Notes under the pieces: generated by a model
The model's input: the letters and a program-made list of their open reading frames with translations, nothing else
Database searches by the model: none
Told to the model about the DNA's origin: nothing
Origin: Anaerolineae bacterium
Lineage (GTDB): Bacteria > Chloroflexota > Anaerolineae > B4-G1 > SLSP01
NCBI GenBank assembly: GCA_016927095.1
Contig: JAFGNI010000367.1
Location: forward strand, 1 to 8,674
DNA length: 8,674 nt
Reading direction: 5' to 3'
Translations under genes and position numbers: made by a program
Part shown: piece after piece, positions 1 to 5,909 of the stretch
Position numbering within the stretch: position 1 is the first letter of the stretch
How the letters are laid out: each line of letters opens with the position of its first letter

Positions 1-28
1 CAGATTCCCAAGTTGGTTCGTAGACCAT
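1..28 (-). CDS. 5' end of an unidentified gene, cut by the window edge
   Basis: Only nine codons are visible on the minus strand, reading MVYEPTWES from an ATG at 28-26. The start is supported by a strong Shine-Dalgarno sequence, GGAGG at 40-36, seven bases upstream. The same frame is open further upstream, back to a GTG at 67-65 and beyond into the hairpin at 70-120, but no ribosome binding site precedes that GTG. The ATG is therefore the better start. The gene follows oppF in the same direction by about 120 bp, so it could be a last operon member or a separate unit beyond the hairpin. Too little protein is visible to name a function. Confidence 0.4.
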
Positions 29-35
29 CGTCTTC

Positions 36-40
36 CCTCC
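36..40 (-). promoter_or_regulatory. Ribosome binding site of the left-edge gene
   Basis: GGAGG on the minus strand, seven bases before the ATG at 28-26. It is the main reason to believe a gene begins at the window edge. Confidence 0.45.
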
Positions 41-69
41 GATCTGGAAGCGCAGCGTCACCTTCACAT

Positions 70-120
70 CAAAGCGACCACTGGACGCATGAGTTCACGG
101 TCCGATCGTGGTCGCTCTTG
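70..120 (-). terminator. Hairpin after oppF, possible operon terminator
   Basis: The arms AGCGACCAC (73-81) and GTGGTCGCT (108-116) pair perfectly over nine bases. With one bulged base the stem extends to 70 and 120. An inner GGAC/GTCC pair (83-86 and 100-103) further closes the 26-base loop. It lies 27 bp beyond the oppF stop. In the direction of transcription only a short TTTG follows the stem, so it is not a textbook intrinsic terminator. It could be a weak or Rho-assisted terminator, an RNA-stabilising 3' structure, or an operator. Confidence 0.35.
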
Positions 121-135
121 ATGTTGGTTAACGAG

Positions 136-147
136 GCTGCGCGCAGC
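136..147. repeat. 12-bp perfect palindrome at the oppF stop
   Basis: GCTGCGCGCAGC is its own reverse complement and overlaps the last base of the oppF stop codon. It has no loop, so as RNA it would form at most a very short hairpin. It may be a chance GC-rich palindrome or a protein-binding site. Confidence 0.3.
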
Positions 148-1166
148 TATCTGACACCTAGAAGGCTGAGTTCCTCGGCACGGTGACAACTGACGTAATG
201 GCCAGGCTTAAGCTCGCGCAGGACCGGGGTCTCCACGCTGCAGACATCCTTGGCATAGCGACAGCGTGGATGGAAGTAGCAACCGCTCGGTGGATTCGCA
301 GGGTCGGCCACCTCACCCTCAAGTACGATCCGCTCCTTCTCGGAGCGCGGATCCGGCCGTGGCACGGCCGACATCAGCGCCTCGGTGTAGGGATGCAGGG
401 GGTAAGGATAGATCTCGTCGGTGGACGCCATCTCCACCAACTTGCCCACGTACATCACAGCCACGCGGTCGGCGATGTGTCGCACGACGCTCAGGTCGTG
501 GGCAACGAAGAGATAGGTCAGCCCCCGTTCCCCCTGGAACTTGCGAAGCAAGTTGAGGATCTGTGCCTGCACCGAGACGTCCAACGCCGAGACCGGCTCA
601 TCGCAAACGATCATGCGGGGATCCAGAGCCAACGCCCGGGCAATACCGATCCGCTGTCGCTGGCCACCGCTGAAGGCATGGGGATACCGCCGCAGGCACT
701 CGGGCCGCAGTCCGACCGACCTGAGCAGCTCCGCGACCCGGTCCTCCAGCGCCCGACCGCGCATACCTTGGTTGATGACCAGGGGCTCGCCCACCAGTTC
801 CAACAGCGTCATCCGTGGGTTCAGCGAGGAATAGGGGTCCTGGAAGATGATCTGCATCTGTTGCCTAACTCGATTCAGCTCCTCCATATCCAATGCGCGG
901 ATGTCGACCCACCCGTCCCGCTGGTCGCGGAAGCGAATCTCGCCGTCTGTTGGCTCGATGGCCCGCAGAATGCAGCGCCCGGTCGTGGTCTTGCCGCAAC
1001 CGCTCTCACCGACCAAGCCCAGGGTCTCGCCCTCGTTGATATAGAGGCTGACATCGTCCACAGCCTTCACGTGACCAACGGTCTTCCTGAAGAAGCCCTT
1101 CTTGATCGGGAAGTACTTCCGCAGGTTTGAGACCTCTAGGAGCCGCTCATCTTTGCGCTCTGCCAT
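147..1166 (-). CDS. Opp/Dpp-type ABC importer ATPase, OppF/DppF-like subunit
   Basis: This is a cytoplasmic ATPase of the peptide/nickel class, expected to pair with the OppD-like protein upstream and power import through OppB/OppC. The 339 residues carry all motor motifs: Walker A GESGCGKT (53-60), Q-loop Gln109, signature FSGGQRQR (165-172), Walker B MIVCDE (185-190), D-loop SALD and switch His223. The C-terminal oligopeptide/dipeptide extension has Cys296, Cys302, Cys309 and Cys327 in the C-x5-C-x6-C...C spacing seen in family members that bind a 4Fe-4S cluster. The length is normal. The ATG starts 2 bp after the oppD stop, with GGAGG (7 bp spacing) inside the end of oppD, indicating translational coupling. 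The substrate cannot be deduced. The ATPase assignment is firm; the F rather than D label follows gene order and the [13 protein letters not shown] style. Confidence 0.95.
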   Translation of the reverse strand: MAERKDERLLEVSNLRKYFPIKKGFFRKTVGHVKAVDDVSLYINEGETLGLVGESGCGKTTTGRCILRAIEPTDGEIRFRDQRDGWVDIRALDMEELNRVRQQMQIIFQDPYSSLNPRMTLLELVGEPLVINQGMRGRALEDRVAELLRSVGLRPECLRRYPHAFSGGQRQRIGIARALALDPRMIVCDEPVSALDVSVQAQILNLLRKFQGERGLTYLFVAHDLSVVRHIADRVAVMYVGKLVEMASTDEIYPYPLHPYTEALMSAVPRPDPRSEKERIVLEGEVADPANPPSGCYFHPRCRYAKDVCSVETPVLRELKPGHYVSCHRAEELSLLGVR

Positions 1167-1168
1167 AC

Positions 1169-2248
1169 CTATGCCTCCCCTGCCGCCTGGCGGCCCGATG
1201 CGGCGTGCGTCTCACCGTCGCCATAGAGCACACAGCGCACAAAGTGCCCCTCCTCTGCCTCTATCCACGGTGGCTCGTATTCCGAACATTCTGGCCTGAC
1301 GTGCAGACAGCGCGGGTGGAACGGACATCCCTTTGGGACGTTGTACGGATCCGGTACCATGCCCTTGATCGCTTCGAGCCACTGCCGCCGGTCCTCGGTG
1401 ATCCGTGGGATGGAGCGCAGCAGCGCCTGCGTGTAGGGATGCAGCGGGTTGTAATAGAGCGTATCGACGTCCGCTTCCTCCACCACCTTCCCCAAGTACA
1501 TCACGACCACGTCATCGGCGATTTCAGCGACCACGCCCAGATCATGGGTAATATAGTGAATGGCCATCCCCATGTCGTCCTGCAGGCGAAGCATCAGGTC
1601 GATGATTTGCGCCTCGGTGGTTACGTCCAGCGCCGTCGTCGGCTCATCCGCAATCAGCAGGCTGGGCTGGCAGGAGAGGGCCATGGCGATCATCCCACGC
1701 TGCCGCATGCCGCCACTCAGTTCGAAAGGGAAGCTGTCCACCGTGATCGAAGGTCGGGGCATCCCCACGCGGTCGAGCATCTCGATCGCCAGCTCCCGTC
1801 CCTCCGCCTTTGAGACCTTCTGATGCAGGATGATATTCTCCATGATCTGGTCGCCCATCGTATGCACAGGCGAGAGAGAGGTCATCGGCTCCTGGAAGAC
1901 CATCGCGATCTCATTGCCGCGGATCTCGCGGATTTCCGCCCCCTTGGGGTTGAGCTTTGCGAGATCAATCACATCCGCCATCGCGAAGGACTCCCGGTCA
2001 TCGGCATAACGATAGTAGAGGAGCTCACCCTCGATGATGTCGCCCGGCGGCGGCACAATCCGGAGGATGGACTGCGCCGTGACGCTCTTACCGCATCCGC
2101 TCTCACCGACCACCGCCAGGGTCTTGCCACGCTTGATCACGAAGTCCGCCCCATCCACCGCACGCACGGTCCCTTCATCCAGAGGGAAGTAAGTCCTCAG
2201 GCTCTTAACCTCCAATAACACCCTATCGGCATCCATCATTCCTCCCAT
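1169..2248 (-). CDS. Opp/Dpp-type ABC importer ATPase, OppD/DppD-like subunit
   Basis: This is the partner ATPase of the importer (359 residues). Visible motifs are Walker A GESGCGKS (48-55), Q-loop Gln119, signature LSGGMRQR (177-184), Walker B LLIADE (197-202), D-loop TALD and switch His235. The C-terminal extension holds Cys308, Cys314, Cys321 and Cys339, spaced as in OppD/DppD proteins with a 4Fe-4S cluster. A stretch at about 78-105, before the Q-loop, looks longer than usual for OppD. The position that usually reads SLNP is SLSP here. Two starts are possible: ATG at 2248 (GGGAGG four bases upstream) and ATG at 2236 (its own GGAGG four bases upstream, inside the longer version). They differ by only four residues. 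The gene follows the dehydrogenase by 80 bp and is coupled to oppF downstream. Confidence 0.95.
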   Translation of the reverse strand: MGGMMDADRVLLEVKSLRTYFPLDEGTVRAVDGADFVIKRGKTLAVVGESGCGKSVTAQSILRIVPPPGDIIEGELLYYRYADDRESFAMADVIDLAKLNPKGAEIREIRGNEIAMVFQEPMTSLSPVHTMGDQIMENIILHQKVSKAEGRELAIEMLDRVGMPRPSITVDSFPFELSGGMRQRGMIAMALSCQPSLLIADEPTTALDVTTEAQIIDLMLRLQDDMGMAIHYITHDLGVVAEIADDVVVMYLGKVVEEADVDTLYYNPLHPYTQALLRSIPRITEDRRQWLEAIKGMVPDPYNVPKGCPFHPRCLHVRPECSEYEPPWIEAEEGHFVRCVLYGDGETHAASGRQAAGEA

Positions 2249-2309
2249 AGGTCCTCCCGTTCACGAATGCGTCCCATCGCGCCTCTGTCGAGCGGCAAGA
2301 TGGCCAACC

Positions 2310-2323
2310 TTGGCGGAAGCCAA
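2310..2323. repeat. Small hairpin in the dehydrogenase-oppD gap
   Basis: TTGGC and GCCAA form a five-base stem around a four-base loop, 5 bp after the dehydrogenase stop. No T-run follows, so it is at most a minor RNA structure. The rest of the 80-bp gap shows only the oppD ribosome binding site. Confidence 0.25.
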
Positions 2324-2328
2324 CGTCA

Positions 2329-3375
2329 CTATGCCGTTAACCAGCCCGGCACCGCAATGCCCAACTGGTCGGCGGCGGCACACAGATTGCGCACAGTGCC
2401 CTCAGGGAGCGGGATCCCGTCACGCAGGCGCTCCTCACGCACCCGCGCCTCTGGCTCTCCCGGCACCAGGATCTCCTCGATGCCCTCGGCCTTCGGCAAC
2501 CCCTTGATCGCATCGATAAGGTCATCTATGTGAGCTTTGTATCCATCCAGATCAGTGAAGGTGGCGATGTTCATCGCGGCAACAAAGCTGTTCTGGCTGC
2601 GAGCATAAGCGGGATCGCCCGTCAGCTTAGGCGCGATCGCAGGATTCCCCACCAGCAGACCGGTCATACACTCCATCATCATCGCCAAGTCCGACCCCTT
2701 GTAACCGCCGAAGGGCAACAGCGTCGCCACCGCGGCTGGCGAGGTCGTCGCGCGTCCCTCTTTGTCCAGCGCCCAGCCCTCTGGGATGTCGATGCCCTTG
2801 TCGATGGCCAGCGAGATCTTGCCGTGAGCGGCAACGCTGGAAGCCATGTCGAGCAGCAGCGGCTCGTGACGGCCTGCCGGGGCGCCAATCGAGATCGGGG
2901 TATTGTGCAGGCCGCGGGCCCGGGCGCCGTAGGGCGCCATATTCGGCAGGTTGCTCACCGTGGCCAGCCCGATCATACCCTCCTCAACGGCCATCGTCGT
3001 GTAGTAGCCCATGGCGCCTTGGTGCGAGGTGTTGCGAATGAGAACCCATCCAATCCCGACTTCCCGGGCCTTAGCGATCGCACGCTTCATCGCGGCCGTC
3101 GTGACAACGGGGCCAAAGGCCAGGTCACCATCCACCAGCGCCATCGCCGGCGTTTCCGTCGTCACCCGGATGTCCGGCATCGGGTTCATGCCGCCCTTCT
3201 CAATAGCGGCCAGGTAAGACGGGATGCGCAGCACGCCGTGCGAGTCCACACCTCGCAGGTTGGCCCAGACCAACACCTCTGCCTCGATGGCGGCATCGTC
3301 CGGCGCGAGCCCGGCCGTCAGAAAGACTTCCTGAGTGAAAGCCTTCAGTGCGGCTCTATCTACGTGTATTGTCAC
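2329..3375 (-). CDS. Ldh-family NAD(P)H-dependent oxidoreductase (malate/L-lactate dehydrogenase type)
   Basis: This cytoplasmic oxidoreductase belongs to the malate/L-lactate dehydrogenase family (Ldh_2; relatives include ureidoglycolate, 2,3-diketogulonate, sulfolactate and imino-acid reductases), which is unrelated to classical lactate dehydrogenase. Seen in the 348-residue protein are RGVDSHG (41-47, His46), RNTSHQGAMGYY (114-125, His118), SNLPNMAPYG (141-150), the LLLDMASS segment (173-180) and LLPFGGYKG (219-227), all hallmark family positions in the right order. The length is normal. I start it at GTG 3375 because GGAGG (3385-3381) lies five bases upstream; an in-frame TTG at 3417 would add 14 residues without a ribosome binding site. 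It sits between oppC and oppD and is probably co-transcribed, so it may process the imported compound. Family membership is firm, but the exact substrate and the choice of NADH or NADPH cannot be read from the sequence. Confidence 0.9.
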   Translation of the reverse strand: MTIHVDRAALKAFTQEVFLTAGLAPDDAAIEAEVLVWANLRGVDSHGVLRIPSYLAAIEKGGMNPMPDIRVTTETPAMALVDGDLAFGPVVTTAAMKRAIAKAREVGIGWVLIRNTSHQGAMGYYTTMAVEEGMIGLATVSNLPNMAPYGARARGLHNTPISIGAPAGRHEPLLLDMASSVAAHGKISLAIDKGIDIPEGWALDKEGRATTSPAAVATLLPFGGYKGSDLAMMMECMTGLLVGNPAIAPKLTGDPAYARSQNSFVAAMNIATFTDLDGYKAHIDDLIDAIKGLPKAEGIEEILVPGEPEARVREERLRDGIPLPEGTVRNLCAAADQLGIAVPGWLTA

Positions 3376-3380
3376 GTGTT

Positions 3381-3385
3381 CCTCC
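3381..3385 (-). promoter_or_regulatory. Ribosome binding site deciding the dehydrogenase start
   Basis: GGAGG with a five-base spacer to GTG 3375. It favours this start over the upstream in-frame TTG at 3417, which has no comparable signal. Confidence 0.7.
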
Positions 3386-3397
3386 GTGGTCTCTTTC

Positions 3398-3411
3398 ACC
3401 CGATCTCGGGT
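3398..3411. repeat. Inverted repeat just before the dehydrogenase ribosome binding site
   Basis: ACCCGA and TCGGGT are exact complements with two bases between them; as RNA this gives a five-base stem with a four-base loop. It lies 12 bp upstream of the GGAGG. It could modulate initiation or bind a regulator, or be chance. Confidence 0.3.
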
Positions 3412-3464
3412 AAGCAACCTGAGCCGCGGCGCTTACGAAACTCTCCTGCCACGTGCTCACGGCC

Positions 3465-3485
3465 GAGAGCTGATAGCTGAAGGTC
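3465..3485. repeat. Short degenerate 7-bp tandem repeat
   Basis: Three adjacent units read GAGAGCT, GATAGCT and GAAGGTC in the oppC-dehydrogenase gap. From memory they resemble the GCTGATA/GCTGAAG heptamer arrays scattered between genes in several bacterial phyla. With three imperfect units this is at best a remnant. Confidence 0.3.
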
Positions 3486-3511
3486 AGGCGCAGTCTTCCC
3501 CTAGTTATGAT

Positions 3512-3536
3512 CGTTGGCGTCGTCAGCAGACCAACG
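3512..3536 (-). other. Hairpin downstream of oppC
   Basis: CGTTGG (3512-3517) and CCAACG (3531-3536) form a perfect six-base stem with a 13-base loop, 13 bp beyond the oppC stop. No T-run follows, so read-through into the dehydrogenase is expected. The 174-bp gap (3376-3549) otherwise holds the heptamer remnant, the inverted repeat and the dehydrogenase ribosome binding site; I see no convincing promoter in it. Confidence 0.3.
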
Positions 3537-3549
3537 GCAACGCTCGCGC

Positions 3550-4704
3550 TCAGAGCCGGGAGTAAGGATCTGCGGCATCGCGCAGGCCATCCCCGATGAA
3601 GTTGAACATCAGCACCGTAATGACCACGAAGATCCCTGGGATCATCTGCCAAGGCCGCTGTGCCACGACGGTGAGTTGCTGTGCGTCCTTCAGCAATGTG
3701 CCCCAACTGACCGCCGGCGGCTGGATGCCTAGCCCAAGGAAGCTCAGCGACGTCTCGCCGAGGATCGTGTAGGGGACCGCTAGGGTGATATTAACCAGCA
3801 AGTAGCTCATGAAGTTGGGAAGCATGTACCGCCCAATCAACCGGGGAATGGGTGCGCCGTAGACGCGAGCAGCCATAATGTAATCTTCCTCACGCAACGA
3901 GAGGAGCTTTCCCCTGACAGCCCGCGCCAGCCCACCCCAACCCAACACTGAGAGGATGAGGGTGATGGCGAAGTAGGTTCGCACCACGGGCCAGTCGCGC
4001 GGGATCGCAGCAGCCAACCCCATCCAGAGCGGGATAGACGGCGTCGCGACCATGAAGTCGACGACGCGCATGATCACCTCGTCGACAACGCCGCCGAGAT
4101 AGCCGGCGATCCCTCCCAGGGTCACACCAAGGAAGAAGGTCAGAATCACGCCCCCGAACCCGATGAACATCGATATCTGCGATCCATAGAGCGTGCGAGA
4201 GAAGACATCCCGTCCCAACATATCCGAGCCAAAGAGGAAGACGGGCTGGTCCACCTCTGTACCGAAGAGGCGCCAGTTCAACGTCATGAGCCCAAACAGC
4301 TTGTGGGGTCCGGATGGCATGAGGAATCGAATCTTGAAGTACTCCGACTTGTCTTCGACGAATCTCACGCGGAAGGTCTCTGTATCGACTTCACGGACCA
4401 ACTTGTAGACAAAGGGCCCCACCAATCTGCCCGACTCGTCGAAGATATGTATCTTGGCTGGGGGCGCGATCTCCCACGAACCAAAGCGCTGATTCGTGTC
4501 GTAGGGCGCCAGAAGATCCGCAAAAAGGGCAATAGCGTACATCAGCACTAACACAATGATCGCCACCACCGCCGCGCGATGCTTCTTGAACTTCCACCAC
4601 ATCAGCTGCCACTGCGAAGCCGTGTAGAATGTCTCACCCGCCTCTCCGGCACGCTGCCCCGGGACTTCCACTTCCTGTTCCACTTCATCGATCACGTTGG
4701 TCAT
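3550..4704 (-). CDS. Opp/Dpp-type ABC importer permease, OppC-like, with a long external insert
   Basis: This is an inner-membrane channel subunit pairing with the OppB-like protein. The 384 residues comprise a charged, acidic cytoplasmic N-terminus (1-42), a first membrane helix (about 44-66), a long hydrophilic region (about 70-157), the family motif FGSDMLGRDVFSR (158-170), then the membrane core with helices near 180-203, 215-233, 243-262, 298-316 and 353-372. The coupling (EAA-type) loop that docks onto the ATPases is near 271-297, with DYIMAARVYG and YMLPN. Typical OppC proteins are about 300 residues; the excess is the insert between helix 1 and the GSD-LGRD motif. ATG 4704 is preceded by AGGTGA, which overlaps the oppB stop, so translation should be coupled to oppB. 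The permease call is firm; the substrate is unknown. Confidence 0.95.
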   Translation of the reverse strand: MTNVIDEVEQEVEVPGQRAGEAGETFYTASQWQLMWWKFKKHRAAVVAIIVLVLMYAIALFADLLAPYDTNQRFGSWEIAPPAKIHIFDESGRLVGPFVYKLVREVDTETFRVRFVEDKSEYFKIRFLMPSGPHKLFGLMTLNWRLFGTEVDQPVFLFGSDMLGRDVFSRTLYGSQISMFIGFGGVILTFFLGVTLGGIAGYLGGVVDEVIMRVVDFMVATPSIPLWMGLAAAIPRDWPVVRTYFAITLILSVLGWGGLARAVRGKLLSLREEDYIMAARVYGAPIPRLIGRYMLPNFMSYLLVNITLAVPYTILGETSLSFLGLGIQPPAVSWGTLLKDAQQLTVVAQRPWQMIPGIFVVITVLMFNFIGDGLRDAADPYSRL

Positions 4705-4707
4705 AGT

Positions 4708-4713
4708 TCACCT
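4708..4713 (-). promoter_or_regulatory. oppC ribosome binding site overlapping the oppB stop
   Basis: AGGTGA lies three bases before the oppC ATG at 4704 and shares bases with the oppB TAG (4714-4712). Ribosomes ending oppB are thus placed to restart on oppC. Confidence 0.6.
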
Positions 4714-5707
4714 ACCCCTCTGCGCCATAGCGAATCCGCGGATCGAGCCAAGCCAACAGGATGTCCGAAATCAGTGTCCCAAAGACGGTCAGCACCCCCA
4801 GGATCAACACAACACTCCCAGCGAGGTACATATCCTGCGTCAGCGTAGCCTGCATCAGCACCGGGCCGATCATCTGTAGGTTCAGCACAATCCCTACGAT
4901 AACGCCGCCGTTAATGAGGCCCGGCAGCAGCCAGCCGATGGTGCTGAAGACGGGATTCATCGCAATCCGTACAGGGTACTTCAGCAGCAACCTGGTCTCG
5001 GTCAACCCCTTGGATCGCGCCGTGACGACGTACGGCTTGCTCAACTCATCCAGCAGGGTGGCCCGAAGCGTACGGATGAGGCCTGCCGTGCCGGACAAGC
5101 CAATGATCACAATGGGCAACCACACGTTTGCAAGAAGATCGAGAAACTTCGCAAACGACCAAGGAGCGTCGCGGAACTCCAGCGAGAAGAGATTCGTGAC
5201 CATATCGCCCGAGATCAAGAAGAAGAGCCAGGAGATGACCAAGGCCAGCAGGAAACTCGGCATCGCCAACCCTATGAATCCAAAAGTCGTCGCCATGTAG
5301 TCGAACCACGAGTACTTGTAGATCGCGGAGAAAATGGCGATGGGAATGGCAAGAAGGTACACCACCAGGAGGCTCGCGAATGAGACGAATATCGTGATCG
5401 GCAGGCGCTCTACCAGTAGCTCGTTGACGGGACGCCCCCAAAAAAACGACCGCCCGAAGTTGCCGCGGAGCAGGATGTTCCCAATCCATTTGAAGTACTG
5501 GACATAGACCGGCTGATCGAGGCCATACTGTGCCGTCAGCGCTGCGATCTCGGCTTCATTGAACACTTCACCTGCGGCTGTCCTTGCGTTGATGTAGGTC
5601 GTGAGATAGTCGCCCGGAGGTAGCTGGATGATCACGAAGGAAATGACCGACAACAGAGCCAACATGGGGATCATAATCACAAAGCGTCGAGCGATATAGG
5701 CAAGCAT
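4712..5707 (-). CDS. Opp/Dpp-type ABC importer permease, OppB-like
   Basis: This is an inner-membrane channel subunit of the importer, 331 residues from the chosen start. It shows the classic OppB opening (MLAYIARRF, then a helix at about 9-29), an external segment with QYGLDQPVYVQYFKW (60-74) and NFGRSFFWGRPVNELLVERLP (83-103), and helices near 104-129, 138-165, 193-213, 250-275 and 290-315. The coupling loop is YVVTARSKGLTET...KYPVR; the usual KH-LR pattern reads KYPVR here. It ends with the family-typical LDPRIRYG. I choose ATG 5707 because AAGGGAGAA (5724-5716) lies eight bases upstream; a TTG at 5731 in the same frame would add eight residues that run across that site. It follows the lipoprotein gene after 202 bp rich in hairpins. 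Confidence 0.95.
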   Translation of the reverse strand: MLAYIARRFVIMIPMLALLSVISFVIIQLPPGDYLTTYINARTAAGEVFNEAEIAALTAQYGLDQPVYVQYFKWIGNILLRGNFGRSFFWGRPVNELLVERLPITIFVSFASLLVVYLLAIPIAIFSAIYKYSWFDYMATTFGFIGLAMPSFLLALVISWLFFLISGDMVTNLFSLEFRDAPWSFAKFLDLLANVWLPIVIIGLSGTAGLIRTLRATLLDELSKPYVVTARSKGLTETRLLLKYPVRIAMNPVFSTIGWLLPGLINGGVIVGIVLNLQMIGPVLMQATLTQDMYLAGSVVLILGVLTVFGTLISDILLAWLDPRIRYGAEG

Positions 5708-5715
5708 TCGACACG

Positions 5716-5724
5716 TTCTCCCTT
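5716..5724 (-). promoter_or_regulatory. Ribosome binding site deciding the oppB start
   Basis: AAGGGAGAA ends eight bases before ATG 5707. The in-frame TTG at 5731 lies upstream of it and would translate through it, which argues for the ATG. Confidence 0.6.
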
Positions 5725-5732
5725 CTCGCAAC

Positions 5733-5757
5733 GCCAGGCAAGAGGCAGCTTCCTGGC
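5733..5757 (-). other. Hairpin upstream of oppB
   Basis: GCCAGG (5733-5738) pairs with CCTGGC (5752-5757). After one bulged base AAG pairs with CTT, giving nine pairs around a six-base loop. It is about nine bases upstream of the oppB ribosome binding site and could tune its translation or protect the RNA end. Confidence 0.4.
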
Positions 5758-5769
5758 AACGTAGTACCC

Positions 5770-5783
5770 CTGCCCACGGGCAG
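5770..5783 (-). other. Small hairpin in the lipoprotein-oppB gap
   Basis: CTGCCC and GGGCAG are perfect complements separated by two bases (in RNA a five-base stem with a four-base loop). It is the middle of three stem-loops in this gap. Confidence 0.35.
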
Positions 5784-5786
5784 AGT

Positions 5787-5816
5787 CTTATCTTTGGAGT
5801 GGATCCTAGGTGTCAC
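5787..5816 (-). promoter_or_regulatory. Weak candidate internal promoter for the permease genes
   Basis: GTGACA (5816-5811; five of six matches to TTGACA) and GATAAG (5792-5787; four of six matches to TATAAT) are 18 bp apart, with the -35 element inside an arm of the large hairpin. It could give oppBC some expression independent of the lipoprotein. The match is modest and may be chance. Confidence 0.2.
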
Positions 5817-5854
5817 TGCGTCGGGGCAAACCCTTCGCTAAGCGACACCTAGGA
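5804..5854 (-). terminator. Large stem-loop after the binding-lipoprotein gene (attenuator or RNA-stabilising hairpin)
   Basis: The arms TCCTAGGTGTC (5804-5814) and GACACCTAGGA (5844-5854) pair perfectly over 11 bases. The 29-base loop refolds through GCG/CGC and GGG/CCC pairs capped by CAAA (plus-strand reading). No T-run follows on the minus strand, so it is unlikely to be a complete intrinsic terminator. In binding-protein-dependent transport operons, hairpins at this place are known to protect the upstream message and limit downstream transcription, so the lipoprotein is made in excess. That role is inferred here from position and structure. Confidence 0.55.
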
Positions 5855-5909
5855 CCACACACTATCCTACAAGTGTATTCTTCAGACTGCTGCGTCTAGC
5901 CGAACCCGA

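Noticed and set aside
153..161. GACACCTAG at the end of oppF, also in the hairpin arm at 5844-5852
   Set aside because: A single shared 9-mer in a window of this size is quite likely by chance, and the oppF copy has no partner arm.
183..1130. A 315-codon plus-strand frame opposite oppF, and a similar 316-codon frame at 2530-3480
   Set aside because: Both lie wholly or mostly antisense to proteins with unmistakable catalytic motifs, are rich in His/Arg/Gln, and lack ribosome binding sites.
378..1460. Near-identical stretches such as TGTAGGGATGCAG in two places
   Set aside because: They encode the same conserved PLHPYT segment in the paralogous OppF and OppD ATPases, so this is homology and not a DNA repeat.
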